A DNA stretch of 6,753 nt, from contig DAHVOF010000093.1 of the NCBI GenBank assembly GCA_027318945.1, positions 1-6,753 of the forward strand, in the 5' to 3' direction. The notes beneath the pieces are model-generated. The model did not search any database and was not told where the DNA came from. It saw nothing but the letters and a program-made list of their open reading frames with translations. The position numbers were made by a program, and so were the translations under genes. The stretch comes from Actinomycetota bacterium (GTDB taxonomy: Bacteria; Actinomycetota; Acidimicrobiia; Acidimicrobiales; Acidimicrobiaceae). Of the stretch, positions 5,664-6,753 are shown piece by piece. Positions within the stretch are counted from its first letter, which is position 1. Each line of letters opens with the position of its first letter.

Positions 5664-5909
5664 CTAGTTAGTTTGACCTTTTCCCTGCGGGTAAGACCAG
5701 AAATTTCCGAAAACAAGCAGTTCACCACCACTTCTGTCTCGCAGAGTTGATGTCTTCGGGCCGCTGTGGCTTGCCTTGTTTGGCTCAGGGTACGGTGTCC
5801 CTCCGCCTCTCGGGACCCTCCAAAGGGGACCCAGTCCTGTGGCGAGAATATCGCGTGTTGCATTGATGCCTGCGTGAGCGGCGAGCATCAACAGAGAAGA
5901 CTTCGCCAA
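5664..5909 (-). pseudogene. Decayed C-terminal end of a TnpB-type (IS200/IS605-like) protein
   Basis: The minus-strand frame contains AAHAGINATRDILATGLG (about 5882-5829), which resembles the ending of TnpB proteins: the A-H-A-D-x-N-A-A-R-N-I-L segment after the zinc ribbon. It is followed by a glycine/proline-rich tail and a TAG at 5666-5664. The zinc-ribbon cysteines, RuvC motifs and the rest of the roughly 350-400 residue protein are missing, and upstream codons in this frame reach a stop within about 45 bp. The first codon shown (TTG) is only the longest open start and is not a real gene start. It lies 8 bp from the convergent ATPase gene. The identification rests on one motif; a chance open frame is the alternative. 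Confidence 0.4.
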
Positions 5910-5940
5910 ACGGAGATAATTCCAGGCGATAAGCGGTGGT

Positions 5941-6438
5941 TCAGATTTCTACAGTTGTTTGGGCAGCGGCCATTGAGATATACCTTCGCAGGTTGTAGTC
6001 GCCGACAATGTCTCGAAATCCAAAATGACGATAGAATGCTCGAGCTGCATCATCAATAGGGTCCACGGCGATAAATCGAGCCGCCGCACTTGTTCCTGCA
6101 TTTGCAGACCTTTTGACGGCGTCGATCAGCATATCTCGACCAATTCCTTTACCTTGATGTGGTAGCGCCACAGCTAGCCGACCAATTAGGACCATGCTGA
6201 TTTCAACGGACGGCAAGCCGCGACCCAACGAATGCGGCAAGTCGCTCCTTTGAACACCACCCATAGTCAGCGAGTAGAAAGCGACAATTTCGTTGGAATC
6301 TGATATCAGTACGAAGACGCGAGAGAGGTTGCGGCTTTGGTTCTCTAGTCCATGACTGCACAGCCATTCGTCAAGAGCTTTGACGCCGGAGTCAAAAGAA
6401 GCGACGCGGTGGCTCGCAGACAAAAGCTCAATGCGCAT
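5941..6438 (-). CDS. GNAT-family acetyltransferase toxin (TacT/AtaT-like)
   Basis: This 165-residue GNAT protein is likely a toxin that acetylates the amino group of charged tRNA with acetyl-CoA, blocking translation. The N-terminal FDSGVKALDEWL (residues 15-26) is characteristic of TA-associated GNAT toxins. Motif A is RLAV then HQGKGIG (87-100), the acetyl-CoA pyrophosphate loop, and AFYRHFGF (134-141) carries Y136 at the position of the proposed catalytic tyrosine of TacT/AtaT. Length fits. The ATG overlaps the antitoxin stop by one base (TGATG at 6440-6436), with no clear Shine-Dalgarno, so translation is probably coupled. The pairing with a DUF1778 antitoxin strongly supports the toxin assignment. 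Which tRNA is targeted cannot be told. Confidence 0.92.
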   Translation of the reverse strand: MRIELLSASHRVASFDSGVKALDEWLCSHGLENQSRNLSRVFVLISDSNEIVAFYSLTMGGVQRSDLPHSLGRGLPSVEISMVLIGRLAVALPHQGKGIGRDMLIDAVKRSANAGTSAAARFIAVDPIDDAARAFYRHFGFRDIVGDYNLRRYISMAAAQTTVEI

Positions 6439-6713
6439 CAGTTCACGGACTTGAGTTTACGCGAATTCCTGACCTGAACCTCGAGTTCAGGTATCACCGA
6501 TGTTGACTGATCAAGGGCTTCAAGGAATCGGTGATAAGCGTCTTTTCCCAATTTGATCGTGTGGTGCTCTGCGACTACAGCTTCAGCGTCATGAACTGCT
6601 CTGCTGAGCATAAATTCCGAGACTGTCATTCCCGTCAAACCAGCTGCTTCTACAAGTAGATCGTCGTCTTGACTGGAAAGCCGCAACTCGCGGCGGCTAC
6701 TTTTCGCTGTCAT
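6438..6713 (-). CDS. DUF1778 ribbon-helix-helix antitoxin (TacA/AtaR-like)
   Basis: This 91-residue antitoxin is expected to bind operator DNA through an N-terminal ribbon-helix-helix (RRELRLSSQDDDLLVEAA from residue 7, then GMTVSEFML). It should neutralise the GNAT toxin through its C-terminal half, where HHTIKLGKDAYHRFLEAL matches the usual DUF1778 I-x-L-x-x-x-x-x-x-x-F-L-x-x-L segment. The frame is open to the window edge, with an earlier ATG at 6752. ATG 6713 is preferred because AAAAGGA lies 9 bp upstream, the protein then starts like other DUF1778 members, and the putative operator lies upstream. The toxin start codon overlaps its stop by one base. Confidence 0.92.
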   Translation of the reverse strand: MTAKSSRRELRLSSQDDDLLVEAAGLTGMTVSEFMLSRAVHDAEAVVAEHHTIKLGKDAYHRFLEALDQSTSVIPELEVQVRNSRKLKSVN

Positions 6714-6722
6714 AGCTGTAAT

Positions 6723-6747
6723 TCCTTTTCGTACGTACAAGTGTACG
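6723..6747 (-). promoter_or_regulatory. Ribosome binding site and putative operator of the TacAT-like operon
   Basis: AAAAGGA (6729-6723 on the minus strand) is a good Shine-Dalgarno 9 bp from ATG 6713. Upstream, 6734-6747 is a perfect palindrome, CGTACA and TGTACG around 2 bp. It overlaps a possible -10 hexamer TACACT (6745-6740). The matching -35 would fall outside the window, so the promoter call is incomplete. The palindrome position fits autorepression by the antitoxin. Confidence 0.5.
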
Positions 6748-6753
6748 GACATA

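Overview
The window looks like an accessory, mobile-element-marked stretch of a bacterial chromosome or large plasmid. By eye, base composition is moderately GC-rich in the genes, with one sharply AT-rich patch at about 4316-4410. The MazEF-type pair resembles the actinobacterial MazEF subfamily, and two of the three toxin-antitoxin (TA) operons have promoters placed for leaderless transcripts. An actinobacterium of moderate GC content is therefore a reasonable guess, but no marker gene settles it.

Left part (1-1984, + strand): the C-terminal half of a SNF2-family helicase/translocase, cut by the window edge, is followed after 13 bp by a SWIM zinc-finger protein. The two form a tight operon of a kind that recurs in bacteria and in genomic islands. 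Next comes about 740 bp (1985-2723) with no convincing gene. It holds one copy (2509-2548) of a 40-bp hairpin-forming repeat.

Middle part (2724-3951, - strand): two complete type II TA operons sit side by side. One is a RelB/DinJ-like antitoxin with a YafQ/RelE-like toxin. The other is a ribbon-helix-helix-like antitoxin with a MazF/PemK-like toxin. In both, the antitoxin comes first, the toxin starts at GTG and the genes overlap. The mazEF-like promoter carries a perfect 10-bp-arm palindrome. Upstream lies a hairpin-rich stretch (about 4099-4314) that resembles the 5' part of a group II intron and ends in the second copy of the 40-bp repeat. The two repeat copies are direct and bracket both TA operons.

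Right part: four head-to-tail 23-bp repeats (4316-4407), each ending in a -10-like TATAAT-type hexamer, directly precede an intact AAA ATPase of the DUF4143 type with a C-terminal PD-(D/E)XK-like nuclease motif (4411-5655, + strand). A likely decayed C-terminal end of a TnpB-type transposon protein (5664-5909, -) abuts it. A third TA operon follows on the - strand (5941-6713): a DUF1778 antitoxin with a GNAT-acetyltransferase toxin of the TacT/AtaT kind.

Overall this is a stability or defence-type island: three unrelated TA modules, a lone AAA/DUF4143 protein and a SNF2-SWIM pair. The strongest unexplained signals are the 23-bp repeat array in front of the ATPase and the 40-bp direct repeats with a compensatory base change that flank the two TA operons.
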